Notes under the pieces: generated by a model | What the model saw: only the letters and a program-made list of their open reading frames with translations | Database searches by the model: none | What the model was told of the DNA's origin: nothing | Program-made: the position numbers and the translations under genes | Source of the DNA: Pseudomonadota bacterium | GTDB lineage: Bacteria; Pseudomonadota; Gammaproteobacteria; Burkholderiales; Burkholderiaceae | Length of the DNA: 46,320 nt | Reading direction: 5' to 3' | Assembly: GCA_021783435.1 (NCBI GenBank) | Contig: JAJXUC010000013.1 | Span: forward strand, 1-46,320 | Shown: positions 27,743-34,210 of the stretch, in pieces | Layout of the letters: each line of letters opens with the position of its first letter | Position numbering within the stretch: the stretch's first letter is position 1

Positions 27743-29836
27743 ATGCCTCGCATTGACATGGCGCGCCAAGACGGCATCGCCATCCTGACGCTGAATCATC
27801 CACCGATCAACGGCTTCAGTCGTGCCCTCAGGCGTGATCTGCTGGACGCCCTCGAGCAGTCGCTGACCGACCATGTCGTCGCCGGCATCGTCATCACGGG
27901 TTTCGGCAATACTTTTTCGAGCGGGGCCGATCTTCACGGGCTTGGCCAGCCCGACGCAGAAGCCTTCCCGAGCCTGATCGAATTGATTGCTGCGCTCGAG
28001 TCCAGCACCAAGCCCGTGGTAGCGGCCATTAACGGCACATGCCTCGGTGAAGGGCTTCAATTCGTCCTGGCCTGCCACGCCCGGGCGGCGCTCGGCTCAG
28101 TGTGCGTCGGCATGCCGGACGTGATGCTGGGTCTGTTGCCACGGGCCGGCGGCACGCAGCGCTTGCCGCGCGCGGTCGGGCTGGAGCTGGGCTTGCGCAT
28201 GATCGGCTCGGGTCTAACCTTGCGGGCCTGCGATCTGGCGCAAACAGATTTGTTTGACGCCGTTGTCGCGCGGGACGTGGTGCAGGCCGCAACCGGACTG
28301 GCTCAGCGGCTTGCCGCGAGCGGAGAGCCGCTGACGCGGCTGCGCGACAGATCCGTGCGGCCGGATGGCGCCGATGCGCTGCTCCGTGCAGCACGCGCCC
28401 ATGCGCTGGCCCGGCATCCGCATGAGCCGGCGTGGCTGCGCTGCGTCGAGGCCGTGGCCGCTTCGCTGGGGCCTTTCGAAGCCGGTTTGCGTTTCGAGCG
28501 AGAGGCGTTCGAGACGCTGCTGAGCACGCCGCAGTCGCGGTCGCTGCGACACGCTTTCCTGGCCGAGCGCGCGGCATCCGAGATCCCGGATCTCCCGGCC
28601 GACACGCCCTTGCGCCCCATCGCCACGGTCGGCGTGGTCGGCGCCGGCACCATGGGCGGGGGAATCAGCATGAACTTGCTGAATGCCGGCATCCCGGTGA
28701 CGCTGGTGGACAGCGCGCAAGAAAATTTGGACCGTTGCCTGGCCACCATCCGCAGGAATTACGCCGTGGCGGTCGAAAAGGGCAGGATCGAGCCGGCGCA
28801 GGCGGAAGCCTGCCTGGCCATGCTGCGCCCAACGCTGGATTTTGCCCGACTCGCCGAGGCGGATTTGCTCATCGAAGCCGTGTTCGAGGACATGGAGGTC
28901 AAGCGCGAAGTCTTTGCCCGGCTCGATGCGATCGCCAAGCCAGGCGCCATCCTGGCCTCCAACACATCAACCCTCGACCTTGACGCCCTTGCTGCCTCGA
29001 CGCAGCGAGCGCAGGAAGTCGTCGGCCTGCATTTTTTCAGCCCAGCCCACGTCATGCGCCTGCTTGAAGTTGTGCGCGGCAAAGCCACGGCCAAGGATGT
29101 GTTGGCGACGGTCATGCAGCTATCCAGGACCATCCATAAAACCGCGGTGGTCTCGCGCGTCTGTGACGGTTTCATCGGCAACCGTATGCTGGAGCACTAC
29201 GTGCGCATGGCTCACAGCCTGGTGGAGGAGGGTGCCAGTCCGTGCCAAGTCGATCGGGCATTGGAAGCCTGGGGCATGGCGATGGGGCCATTCCGCATGG
29301 GCGACTTGGCCGGCAACGACATAGGCTGGGCCGTGCGCAAGCGTCGTTATGTGGAGAAACCCCAGGTGAAGTACTCGCGACTCGCCGATCGCTTGTGTGA
29401 GTTCGGGCGCTTTGGCCAGAAATCCGGCGCCGGCTGGTATCGCTACGCTCCCGGCGCGCGTGAAGCGCTGCCCGATCCGGCCGTGGACAAGCTCATTGCC
29501 GACCATCGCCAGGCGATCGGCGTCGTGCCGCACGCGATCGAAGATGCTGAAATCGTCGATCGCTGCATCTATGCCCTGGTGAACGAAGGGGCACGCATCC
29601 TGCAGGAAGGCATTGCCCAGCGTGCATCCGACATCGACACCGTCTACCTGGCGGGCTATGGCTTTCCCGCCTGGCGCGGTGGCCCCATGTTCTTCGCCGA
29701 CACGGTGGGTCTTGCCACCATGATCGAGCGCATGCGGCAATTCGCCCTGCAGCCTGGCGGCGACATCGACTTCTGGCAGCCTGCAACGCGACTCTTGGAA
29801 CTCGCGGAGCAGGGCGCCGCGTTCAACATCCAGTGA
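27743..29836 (+). CDS. Fused enoyl-CoA hydratase/3-hydroxyacyl-CoA dehydrogenase (FadB-like)
   Basis: A 697-residue protein with a crotonase domain (about 1-190) joined to a 3-hydroxyacyl-CoA dehydrogenase (from about 290: VGVVGAGTMGGGISMN; catalytic His and Glu in HFFSPAHVMRLLEVV). The oxyanion-hole motif FSSGADLHG is kept. The two glutamates that do hydratase chemistry (E119/E139 in E. coli FadB) are replaced by Gln106 (GEGLQFV) and Asp126 (MPDVMLG), at the same 20-residue spacing. The hydratase half may therefore be weak, inactive or altered. The ATG at 27743 is used. The neighbours suggest a role in glutaryl-CoA/crotonyl-CoA breakdown. Confidence 0.9.
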   Translation: MPRIDMARQDGIAILTLNHPPINGFSRALRRDLLDALEQSLTDHVVAGIVITGFGNTFSSGADLHGLGQPDAEAFPSLIELIAALESSTKPVVAAINGTCLGEGLQFVLACHARAALGSVCVGMPDVMLGLLPRAGGTQRLPRAVGLELGLRMIGSGLTLRACDLAQTDLFDAVVARDVVQAATGLAQRLAASGEPLTRLRDRSVRPDGADALLRAARAHALARHPHEPAWLRCVEAVAASLGPFEAGLRFEREAFETLLSTPQSRSLRHAFLAERAASEIPDLPADTPLRPIATVGVVGAGTMGGGISMNLLNAGIPVTLVDSAQENLDRCLATIRRNYAVAVEKGRIEPAQAEACLAMLRPTLDFARLAEADLLIEAVFEDMEVKREVFARLDAIAKPGAILASNTSTLDLDALAASTQRAQEVVGLHFFSPAHVMRLLEVVRGKATAKDVLATVMQLSRTIHKTAVVSRVCDGFIGNRMLEHYVRMAHSLVEEGASPCQVDRALEAWGMAMGPFRMGDLAGNDIGWAVRKRRYVEKPQVKYSRLADRLCEFGRFGQKSGAGWYRYAPGAREALPDPAVDKLIADHRQAIGVVPHAIEDAEIVDRCIYALVNEGARILQEGIAQRASDIDTVYLAGYGFPAWRGGPMFFADTVGLATMIERMRQFALQPGGDIDFWQPATRLLELAEQGAAFNIQ

Positions 29837-30042
29837 GACCAAGCTCTGGCGATCCGGATCGGCACCCCGTCCCGAGGATTGCCCCACGCGTGTGATTCCC
29901 GTAAGCTGGGCTGGGAGTTGCCGGAGGGATTCCCACAGGAGATGCTCCGGTGAAAAATGATCGATACAAAACAGCAGATAGACGGCCCGCTCCTGGCCTG
30001 ACGTCGGTTGCTCGAGTGCATTTCTGCCGGGGAGACTGCATC

Positions 30043-30540
30043 ATGGGATGGTCCATCACCAAAGGCAAGCTCAGAACGATGGCTCTGGACGGGGAGCATA
30101 TGGCCTACGATTACGCGGGCCGCAGCCATGTGGACGCCGGGGCACTGACGGAGAAATCGGCGCCGATCCTCGCCATTCATGACTGCGAAGCTTCGGTCGG
30201 CGTCTACCACGAAACGAATCTCGCAGAAGGCGGCCACCACATCGTCGGCGAATACACGAGCATCGTTCTGCACAGAAGCATCGACGCCGAACGCTTCGGC
30301 CTGGCTTCCATGCGCCTGGATCAAGAAAAGCGGGTGGTGGTGGCGACCTATATTAAGGCCAAGGCATGGGCAAAATATGAGGCACTTGCGCAAACCGCGC
30401 TCGCGCATCACGGTGAGATCCAGTTCAAGTTTGGGATCGACAGCCCGCTAACCAGCGAGGCACACAGGGCATTTTTTGCGGGAGAAACCAACAACAACGC
30501 CATCGTCTGCGACTTGCAAGCGATCTTTATCCGTTTCTAA
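30043..30540 (+). CDS. Orphan hypothetical protein
   Basis: A 165-residue protein with no family I recognise. It is of mixed composition, without signal peptide or membrane helix, and looks like a soluble alpha/beta protein (strands such as HIVGEYTSIVLHR and KRVVVATYIKAKAW). The ATG at 30043 has GGGAG eight bases upstream; a GTG at 29950 would extend it by 31 residues of basic, unconserved-looking sequence. It stands alone, about 200 bp after the FadB-like gene, and borders the accessory region, so it may be an acquired gene. Confidence 0.6.
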   Translation: MGWSITKGKLRTMALDGEHMAYDYAGRSHVDAGALTEKSAPILAIHDCEASVGVYHETNLAEGGHHIVGEYTSIVLHRSIDAERFGLASMRLDQEKRVVVATYIKAKAWAKYEALAQTALAHHGEIQFKFGIDSPLTSEAHRAFFAGETNNNAIVCDLQAIFIRF

Positions 30541-30842
30541 AGGCCTTGCGCTTGCCCTGCCAGGTGAGTTGCCCCTGTGCGGGGACAATCAGAAAAACGC
30601 ACCCGCCCGCATGCCGAGGAACACGATAGGGCGGCTCACTCATGCGCCGGTACGCCACACTGCATCCCGCAGGATCTGTTTCGTCAGTATCTCTGTCCTG
30701 GCTGGGCATCCGCAAGCTCATCGCGAAGGCGTAGCGTGAACCGCCCCGGGATTGAAGGAGGCTCGAACCTTGAAGAGAGAATGGTGTGCGAGGACAAATT
30801 TCAAGATTGGCGATCCATAACAACAATTAAAATTTTACATAA
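30541..30842. other. Non-coding stretch left of the 84-bp repeat
   Basis: No credible intact gene is seen. The left part has an imperfect hairpin around CCCC-TGTGC-GGGG (about 30571-30584), possibly the end of the orphan gene's message. The right part becomes very AT-rich (30815-30842) and abruptly meets the first 84-bp repeat. A possible IS3 end lies in between and is listed on its own. Confidence 0.5.
30737..30830 (+). mobile_element. Possible IS3-type left end with broken orfA start
   Basis: TGAACCGCCCCGGG (30737-30750) resembles the terminal repeats I know from several IS3-related elements. About 20 bp later a frame beginning LKREW and containing FKIGD echoes the MKRERY...EFKIEA start of IS3 OrfA proteins. 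The match is short and degenerate and soon hits stops. This is recognition from memory and needs a database comparison. Confidence 0.3.
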
Positions 30843-30926
30843 TGCCAATATGCTCCGGAACAGACCGGCCGAGACAGGCAGGCCGATCTTTTCGGGGAGA
30901 TTGCCGTGTCCTGGCCGCAGTGCGTG
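30843..30926 (+). repeat. 84-bp direct repeat, left copy
   Basis: Identical to 32162-32245 at 82 of 84 positions (the two differences change Arg to Ser and Leu to Pro in the frame of the split gene). The left flank is AT-rich and has a stop just before the repeat; the right flank continues as the gene's 3' part. Confidence 0.95.
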
Positions 30927-31133
30927 GCCTGGGTACATGCCGTGGCGCCGCACATGGCGCGCTCCGAGCGGAGCCTGCAACGGTATGTGGAACTCTGGGA
31001 CGTGGTGGGCAAGGTGCGGCGAGCCATCGCCGATGGAAGCCTTGAGGCCATCCTCACGCGCAGCCCCTATCGCCCCGATCTGGAGCGACAAGCCGGGGAT
31101 GACGGCGGACGCAAACCCGCCGACGCCCCCTGA
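30843..31133 (+). pseudogene. 3' part of split gene (element gene X)
   Basis: The frame of the split gene enters from the repeat (YAPEQTGRDRQ, DLFGEIAVSWPQ) and continues through VHAVAPHMARSERSLQRYVELW and a charged end to TGA at 31131-31133. There is no start codon of its own, apart from a GTG at 30906. The part is helical and rich in Arg and Glu, which could suit nucleic acid or protein binding, but I do not recognise the family. The missing N-terminus is found at 32081. It is followed after 27 bp by another small gene. Confidence 0.65.
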
Positions 31134-31160
31134 CCACCCTCGATCCCAAGGAGATCAAGC

Positions 31161-31426
31161 ATGGCTACCTATGAGTCTATCCAAGAAGCTGTAGAAGACG
31201 TCCGAAGCGCCGTGGCATTCGCCACCTCACTTGTGGAGTCTTACGACGAGCTGCACGCCACGATGAGCGGGCAGGAAACGTACCACAAGAACCCGTGGGT
31301 CTTCGTGGTGCGTGAGACGACCGAAAAGGTCGCCAAGGCCACGGAGCGGCTGGAATGCTGCTGCTACAGCACGCCTTGCCCATCCTCAAGGACATGGCCC
31401 AGGTGAACACCAAGGCCGTGCGATAG
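31161..31426 (+). pseudogene. Small helical protein of the element (gene Y), frameshifted
   Basis: The gene starts at ATG 31161 with AAGGAG well placed upstream. It encodes a helical protein (YESIQEAVEDVRSAVAFATS, NPWVFVVRETTEKVAKA). As written it stops at 31406 with an implausible Cys-rich end. If one base is restored near 31354-31356 (GAATG read as GAAATG), it continues as EMLLLQHALPILKDMAQVN and stops at 31426, giving 88 residues. Either a recent frameshift or a sequence error. No family recognised; it probably forms an operon with gene X. Confidence 0.6.
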
Positions 31427-31438
31427 GCGATGCGCCCG

Positions 31439-31708
31439 CTAACGCTTGCCGCCACCCTGACGCTGCTGCTGCTCGCGGCGCTGGCGCTCAAGGTCGGCCA
31501 CCCGCTTGCGGATCTCGCTGGCGCGGTCGGCCAGGGCCGGCAACTGCTCGGCCAGTAGCGCCAACACAACCTGGGTACGGGACTGTCCCGTGGTCTCGGC
31601 GCAGTGATCCAAAAGCAGCAGCAGACCGGGCGGCAGGTCAATGGTCAAGCGCGTGCGATCCGCCACCGGTGCCGCTGGCGCTCCATCCGAGGAAGTCTTC
31701 GTGTTCAT
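31439..31708 (-). CDS. Ribbon-helix-helix (CopG/Arc-type) DNA-binding protein
   Basis: An 89-residue protein with a disordered Ala/Pro-rich start, then RTRLTIDLPPGLLLLLDHCAE (beta strand and first helix) and TGQSRTQVVLALLAEQL (second helix): the ribbon-helix-helix fold of plasmid copy-control, partition and antitoxin regulators. A charged coiled-coil tail (SEIRKRVADLERQRREQQQ) follows. Two palindromes abut the start codon, so it is probably a self-regulating repressor. No partner toxin gene is seen beside it. No Shine-Dalgarno sequence is clear, because the operator occupies that place. It faces genes X and Y. Confidence 0.8.
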   Translation of the reverse strand: MNTKTSSDGAPAAPVADRTRLTIDLPPGLLLLLDHCAETTGQSRTQVVLALLAEQLPALADRASEIRKRVADLERQRREQQQRQGGGKR

Positions 31709-31746
31709 GGCGACATTTTATCACCAATTGGCGACATCTTGTCGCC
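31709..31746. promoter_or_regulatory. Tandem palindromic operators of the RHH gene
   Basis: GGCGACA-TCT-TGTCGCC (31730-31746) is a perfect 17-bp palindrome. GGCGACA-TTT-TATCACC (31709-31725) is an imperfect copy, 5 of 7 pairs, starting right at the start codon of the RHH gene. Their centres are 21 bp apart, two helical turns, so dimers would bind on the same face. This fits autoregulation. Confidence 0.72.
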
Positions 31747-32080
31747 TTGGCGTCAAGATGTGGGAAAAAGACCTGTTGTGGCGGGCGACTTGTTGTAAAT
31801 GGACAAGCCCAGGGGCCGCCCCCCGCCTTCGGCGTGGGCCGACCCCTAGAACCTGGCCATCATCAGCCCAGCCGGTAGGGCAAACCCTGGCACGCCCCCA
31901 CCTTGCCGGCGCGCTCCATGCGATCCACCCATGCGCCGACCAGCACGCGGCCGCGCGGCCGCAGAGAAACGGCCTCAGGGCTGCGCCCTGCCCCCTGCGA
32001 TTACTCGGGGTCGACCTTGCAGTGCGCGACGGTCAGTATCGGTCTGCAACCAACGGTAAAAGCCCAGCCGAGATAATGGC
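31747..32080. other. Structured non-coding stretch of the element (possible origin)
   Basis: About 330 bp with no credible gene but several inverted repeats: an imperfect long hairpin AGGGGCCG...CGACCCCT (31811-31847) with an inner GCC-TTC-GGC tip, a perfect 16-bp palindrome GCGGCCGCGCGGCCGC (31947-31962), and CAGGGC-TGC-GCCCTG (31976-31990). Dense hairpins beside a repressor gene are usual for replication or transfer origins of small plasmids. The last hairpin contains TGCGCCCT, the core of IncQ-type nic sites, but the surrounding bases do not match well. The promoter of gene X should lie near its right end. Confidence 0.4.
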
Positions 32081-32311
32081 ATGGCGCATAATCAGAAAAC
32101 CCCGCGTCGAACGCCAAAAGAGCGTTTGACAGAACATTTATATGCGCGTGATAACCCAGTTTGCCAATATGCTCCGGAACAGACCGGCCGAGACAGCCAG
32201 GCCGATCCTTTCGGGGAGATTGCCGTGTCCTGGCCGCAGTGCGTGCCTGGACAAAAACACCAAGCATGTGCTTACCAATGGCCTGTTCGTCCATCCATGG
32301 TCATGGCGTGA
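32081..32311 (+). pseudogene. 5' part of split gene (element gene X)
   Basis: ATG at 32081 opens a basic N-terminus (MAHNQKTPRRTPKERLTEHL) that runs into the right copy of the 84-bp repeat. After codon 55 the homology to the left copy ends with one base missing, and the frame drifts to a stop at 32311, overlapping the ankyrin gene on the other strand. Codons 1-55 here joined to 30927-31133 give a clean 123-residue protein. The N-terminus with many Arg and Lys could contact DNA. Function unknown. Confidence 0.65.
32162..32245 (+). repeat. 84-bp direct repeat, right copy
   Basis: Direct copy of 30843-30926 with two substitutions. Beyond 32245 five more bases (CCTGG) match if one G is skipped, then similarity stops. 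This is the right junction of the candidate integrated circle, 27 bp before the end of the ankyrin gene. Confidence 0.95.
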
Positions 32312-32931
32312 GCGATCAGCTTAGCGGCCCCCATGTGGCCGCGTTGCGTGGCCAGGTCTAGCGCCGTGAAACCCATGGCGTTCTTCAAATGCGGATCGGC
32401 GCCTTCGTCGAGCAAGAGCCCCACTGTGGCGTCGTGGCCGAAGTATGCGGCCATCATCAGTGCCGTCGTGCCGTTGGGCGCGGCTGCGTCGATGTAAGCA
32501 GCGTGGTCCAGTAGATACTTCACGATTCGGGTATGACCGTTGGTTGCCGCGTAAGTCAGCGGAGTCCAGCCAGGTTTGTTGATTTCGGCGCCGCGCGCGA
32601 CCATTTTCTCGACCAAGTTGTCATCGCCTTCCAGGCAGGCGATCATCAGTGCATTTTCGTCACTGGGATTGAGTTGATTCAGATTGAGCTTGGGTTGTGC
32701 AATCAAGAGCTTGGCCACGTTGAAGGACTTGTCCCTGAGGGCCAGATAAAGCGCGGAATTTCCACTCGCATTCACGGCATTCGGATCGAAACCTTCGGCG
32801 AGTAAGGTTTGCACGGTGGCGGTGTCGTCCGTCGCGATGGCGCGGAAAAAATCCGTATAAGACCCAGCCACGCTCCAAGACGATGCAGTCATTAATGAAG
32901 CTAAAACAATGAGATAAGTGAGTTTTCTCAT
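32272..32931 (-). CDS. Ankyrin repeat protein, exported
   Basis: A 219-residue protein with an N-terminal signal peptide (KLTYLIVLASLMTASSWSVAG) and about five ankyrin repeats, for example GWTPLTYAATNGHTRIVKYLL and GTTALMMAAYFGHDATVGLLL. It would be a periplasmic protein-binding module. The ATG at 32931 begins at the signal peptide; 32970 is an alternative nearer the tatD stop. It follows tatD, a conserved arrangement in betaproteobacteria as far as I recall. Its last residues (HAMTMDGRTGHW) lie next to the right junction of the integrated element and do not look like a normal repeat end. Confidence 0.88.
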   Translation of the reverse strand: MRKLTYLIVLASLMTASSWSVAGSYTDFFRAIATDDTATVQTLLAEGFDPNAVNASGNSALYLALRDKSFNVAKLLIAQPKLNLNQLNPSDENALMIACLEGDDNLVEKMVARGAEINKPGWTPLTYAATNGHTRIVKYLLDHAAYIDAAAPNGTTALMMAAYFGHDATVGLLLDEGADPHLKNAMGFTALDLATQRGHMGAAKLIAHAMTMDGRTGHW

Positions 32932-32974
32932 ATTTTTATCAGGCGGTTTGCTGGGACAGTTCCAAGCCATATTT

Positions 32975-33769
32975 TTACTGAAGTTCGCTGCGCAACTTCA
33001 TGAAAAGACGATCAAAATTTCGTTCCGTGTACTGCTCGACAGCATCCTCCGTGCTGCCCCTCAATTGCGCAAGACAACGGGCGACGAATCGCGTGTAGGC
33101 GGGTTGGTTGGTTTGGCCCCGAAAAGGCGTTGGTGCAAGATAGGGGCTGTCGGTTTCAACCAGGATGCGATCCTCAGGTAGTTTCTTTGCAATTTCTCGC
33201 AAATCATTGACATTCTTGAATGTCAAGATGCCGGAAAAGGAGATGTGGAAGCCGAGATCCAGGGCTTGTTTCGCCACGTCCCATGTCTCCGTGAAGCAAT
33301 GGAACACCCCACCCACGACTTCGGCGCCCTCTTCCCTCAGGATGGACAAGGTATCGTCGGCTGCCGACCGCGTGTGGATGACCAGTGGTTTGCCGGCCTG
33401 GCGTGCGGCTTGAATATGGGTGCGAAAACGGTTTCTCTGCCATTCCATGTCTGCGCGCGTGCGCCCTTCGAGGCGGAAATAATCCAATCCGGTTTCCCCT
33501 AGGGCAAGCACGCGCGGATGACTTGCCAGTTCCGCGAGCTGGGACGCGGTGGGCTCGGTCAGGCCCTCCTGGTCGGGATGCACGCCGACGGTTGCCCAGA
33601 TCTGCGGGTGTTGCACGGCACAGGCCAGCACGTCATCGAATTCCTCGATCTGCGTGCAGATGTTCATAGCCCGTGTCACGCCATGAGCACGCATGGCCGC
33701 GAAGACATCGCCCAGGCGGTCGCGCAAGCCAGGAAAATTGAGGTGGCAGTGTGAGTCGGTCAGAGTCAT
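32975..33769 (-). CDS. tatD: TatD family metal-dependent hydrolase
   Basis: A 264-residue TIM-barrel deoxyribonuclease of the TatD family, implicated in 3'-5' DNA/RNA processing and repair. Metal ligands are in DSHCHLNF, the Glu in ALGETGLDY, the His in VIHTRSA, the His in VFHCFTE, and the Asp in LVETDSPYLAP. The ATG at 33769 gives the usual start (MTLTDSHCH); an ATG five codons upstream is also possible. It lies between pilZ and the ankyrin gene in the mltG-tmk-holB-pilZ-tatD row. Confidence 0.95.
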   Translation of the reverse strand: MTLTDSHCHLNFPGLRDRLGDVFAAMRAHGVTRAMNICTQIEEFDDVLACAVQHPQIWATVGVHPDQEGLTEPTASQLAELASHPRVLALGETGLDYFRLEGRTRADMEWQRNRFRTHIQAARQAGKPLVIHTRSAADDTLSILREEGAEVVGGVFHCFTETWDVAKQALDLGFHISFSGILTFKNVNDLREIAKKLPEDRILVETDSPYLAPTPFRGQTNQPAYTRFVARCLAQLRGSTEDAVEQYTERNFDRLFMKLRSELQ

Positions 33770-33825
33770 GGGAAAGGCCGCCACGCTGGCGGTCAGGTGG
33801 ATTGGCCGTGAAGGGCGCTGCAGGG

Positions 33826-34209
33826 TTACAAGGTATGGGTGATGCGGCTCGCGATTTCCGCTGTCGGGCCCAAAATATCTTCGATCGTCTGGCGCAACTG
33901 CCGTGATTTTTCATCGCCTGGAAAGCGCACGCCGATGCCCTGGGTCTTGTTTCCGGCGGCGTTGGCTGGCGTGACCCAGGCGACTTTTCCAGCAACGGGA
34001 AAGCGCTGGGGATTGTCCATGACGGTCAAGAGCAGATAGACATCATCCCCCAGGCGATATTCACGCGTGGTGGGAATGAAAATGCCGCCTTCCGGGAAAA
34101 AAGGAATGAACGCCGCATAAAGGGCAGGTTTTTCCTTGATCGCAAGCTGGATGACGCTGGGTCGGGCGCCAAGCCCGCCGGGGGCTGAGGGTGCGGAAGT
34201 CGTGGCCAT
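33826..34209 (-). CDS. pilZ: PilZ domain protein (type IV pilus type)
   Basis: A 127-residue PilZ protein of the pilus-biogenesis class. The core reads SVIQLAIKEKPALYAAFIPFFPEGGIFIPT and VAGKVAWVTPANAAGNKTQGIGVRF. The arginine-rich c-di-GMP motif (RxxxR) of other PilZ proteins is missing, as is usual for this class. E. coli lacks it; in Pseudomonas it partners with PilB and FimX in pilus assembly. It lies 1 bp from holB, the classic neighbour. Confidence 0.92.
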   Translation of the reverse strand: MATTSAPSAPGGLGARPSVIQLAIKEKPALYAAFIPFFPEGGIFIPTTREYRLGDDVYLLLTVMDNPQRFPVAGKVAWVTPANAAGNKTQGIGVRFPGDEKSRQLRQTIEDILGPTAEIASRITHTL

Positions 34210-34210
34210 C

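Larger units (their letters stand above)
30843..32245. mobile_element. Integrated remnant of a small circular element (candidate)
   Basis: The region is bounded by two direct 84-bp repeats that differ at two positions. Inside lie the 3' part of a gene (to 31133), a second small gene (31161), a convergent ribbon-helix-helix gene (31439-31708) with operators, a structured non-coding stretch, and the 5' part of the first gene (from 32081). Joining the ends at the repeat gives a 1319-bp circle in which the split gene becomes one uninterrupted 123-codon frame. That is what integration of a circle through this site would leave. A deleted tandem duplication of a larger plasmid is the main alternative. 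Confidence 0.6.

Noticed and set aside
30577..31194. 205-codon frame through the left repeat
   Set aside because: It reads the repeat in another frame than the one conserved between both copies and has no ribosome binding site.
31439..31708. Antitoxin of a toxin-antitoxin pair
   Set aside because: The RHH fold would fit, but no small toxin-like gene lies directly beside it on the same strand; a lone repressor is the simpler reading.
31976..31990. IncQ-type oriT nic site
   Set aside because: Only TGCGCCCT matches; the bases before it and the flanking inverted repeat of the known nic regions are not conserved, and no relaxase gene is present. Kept only as a weak hint.
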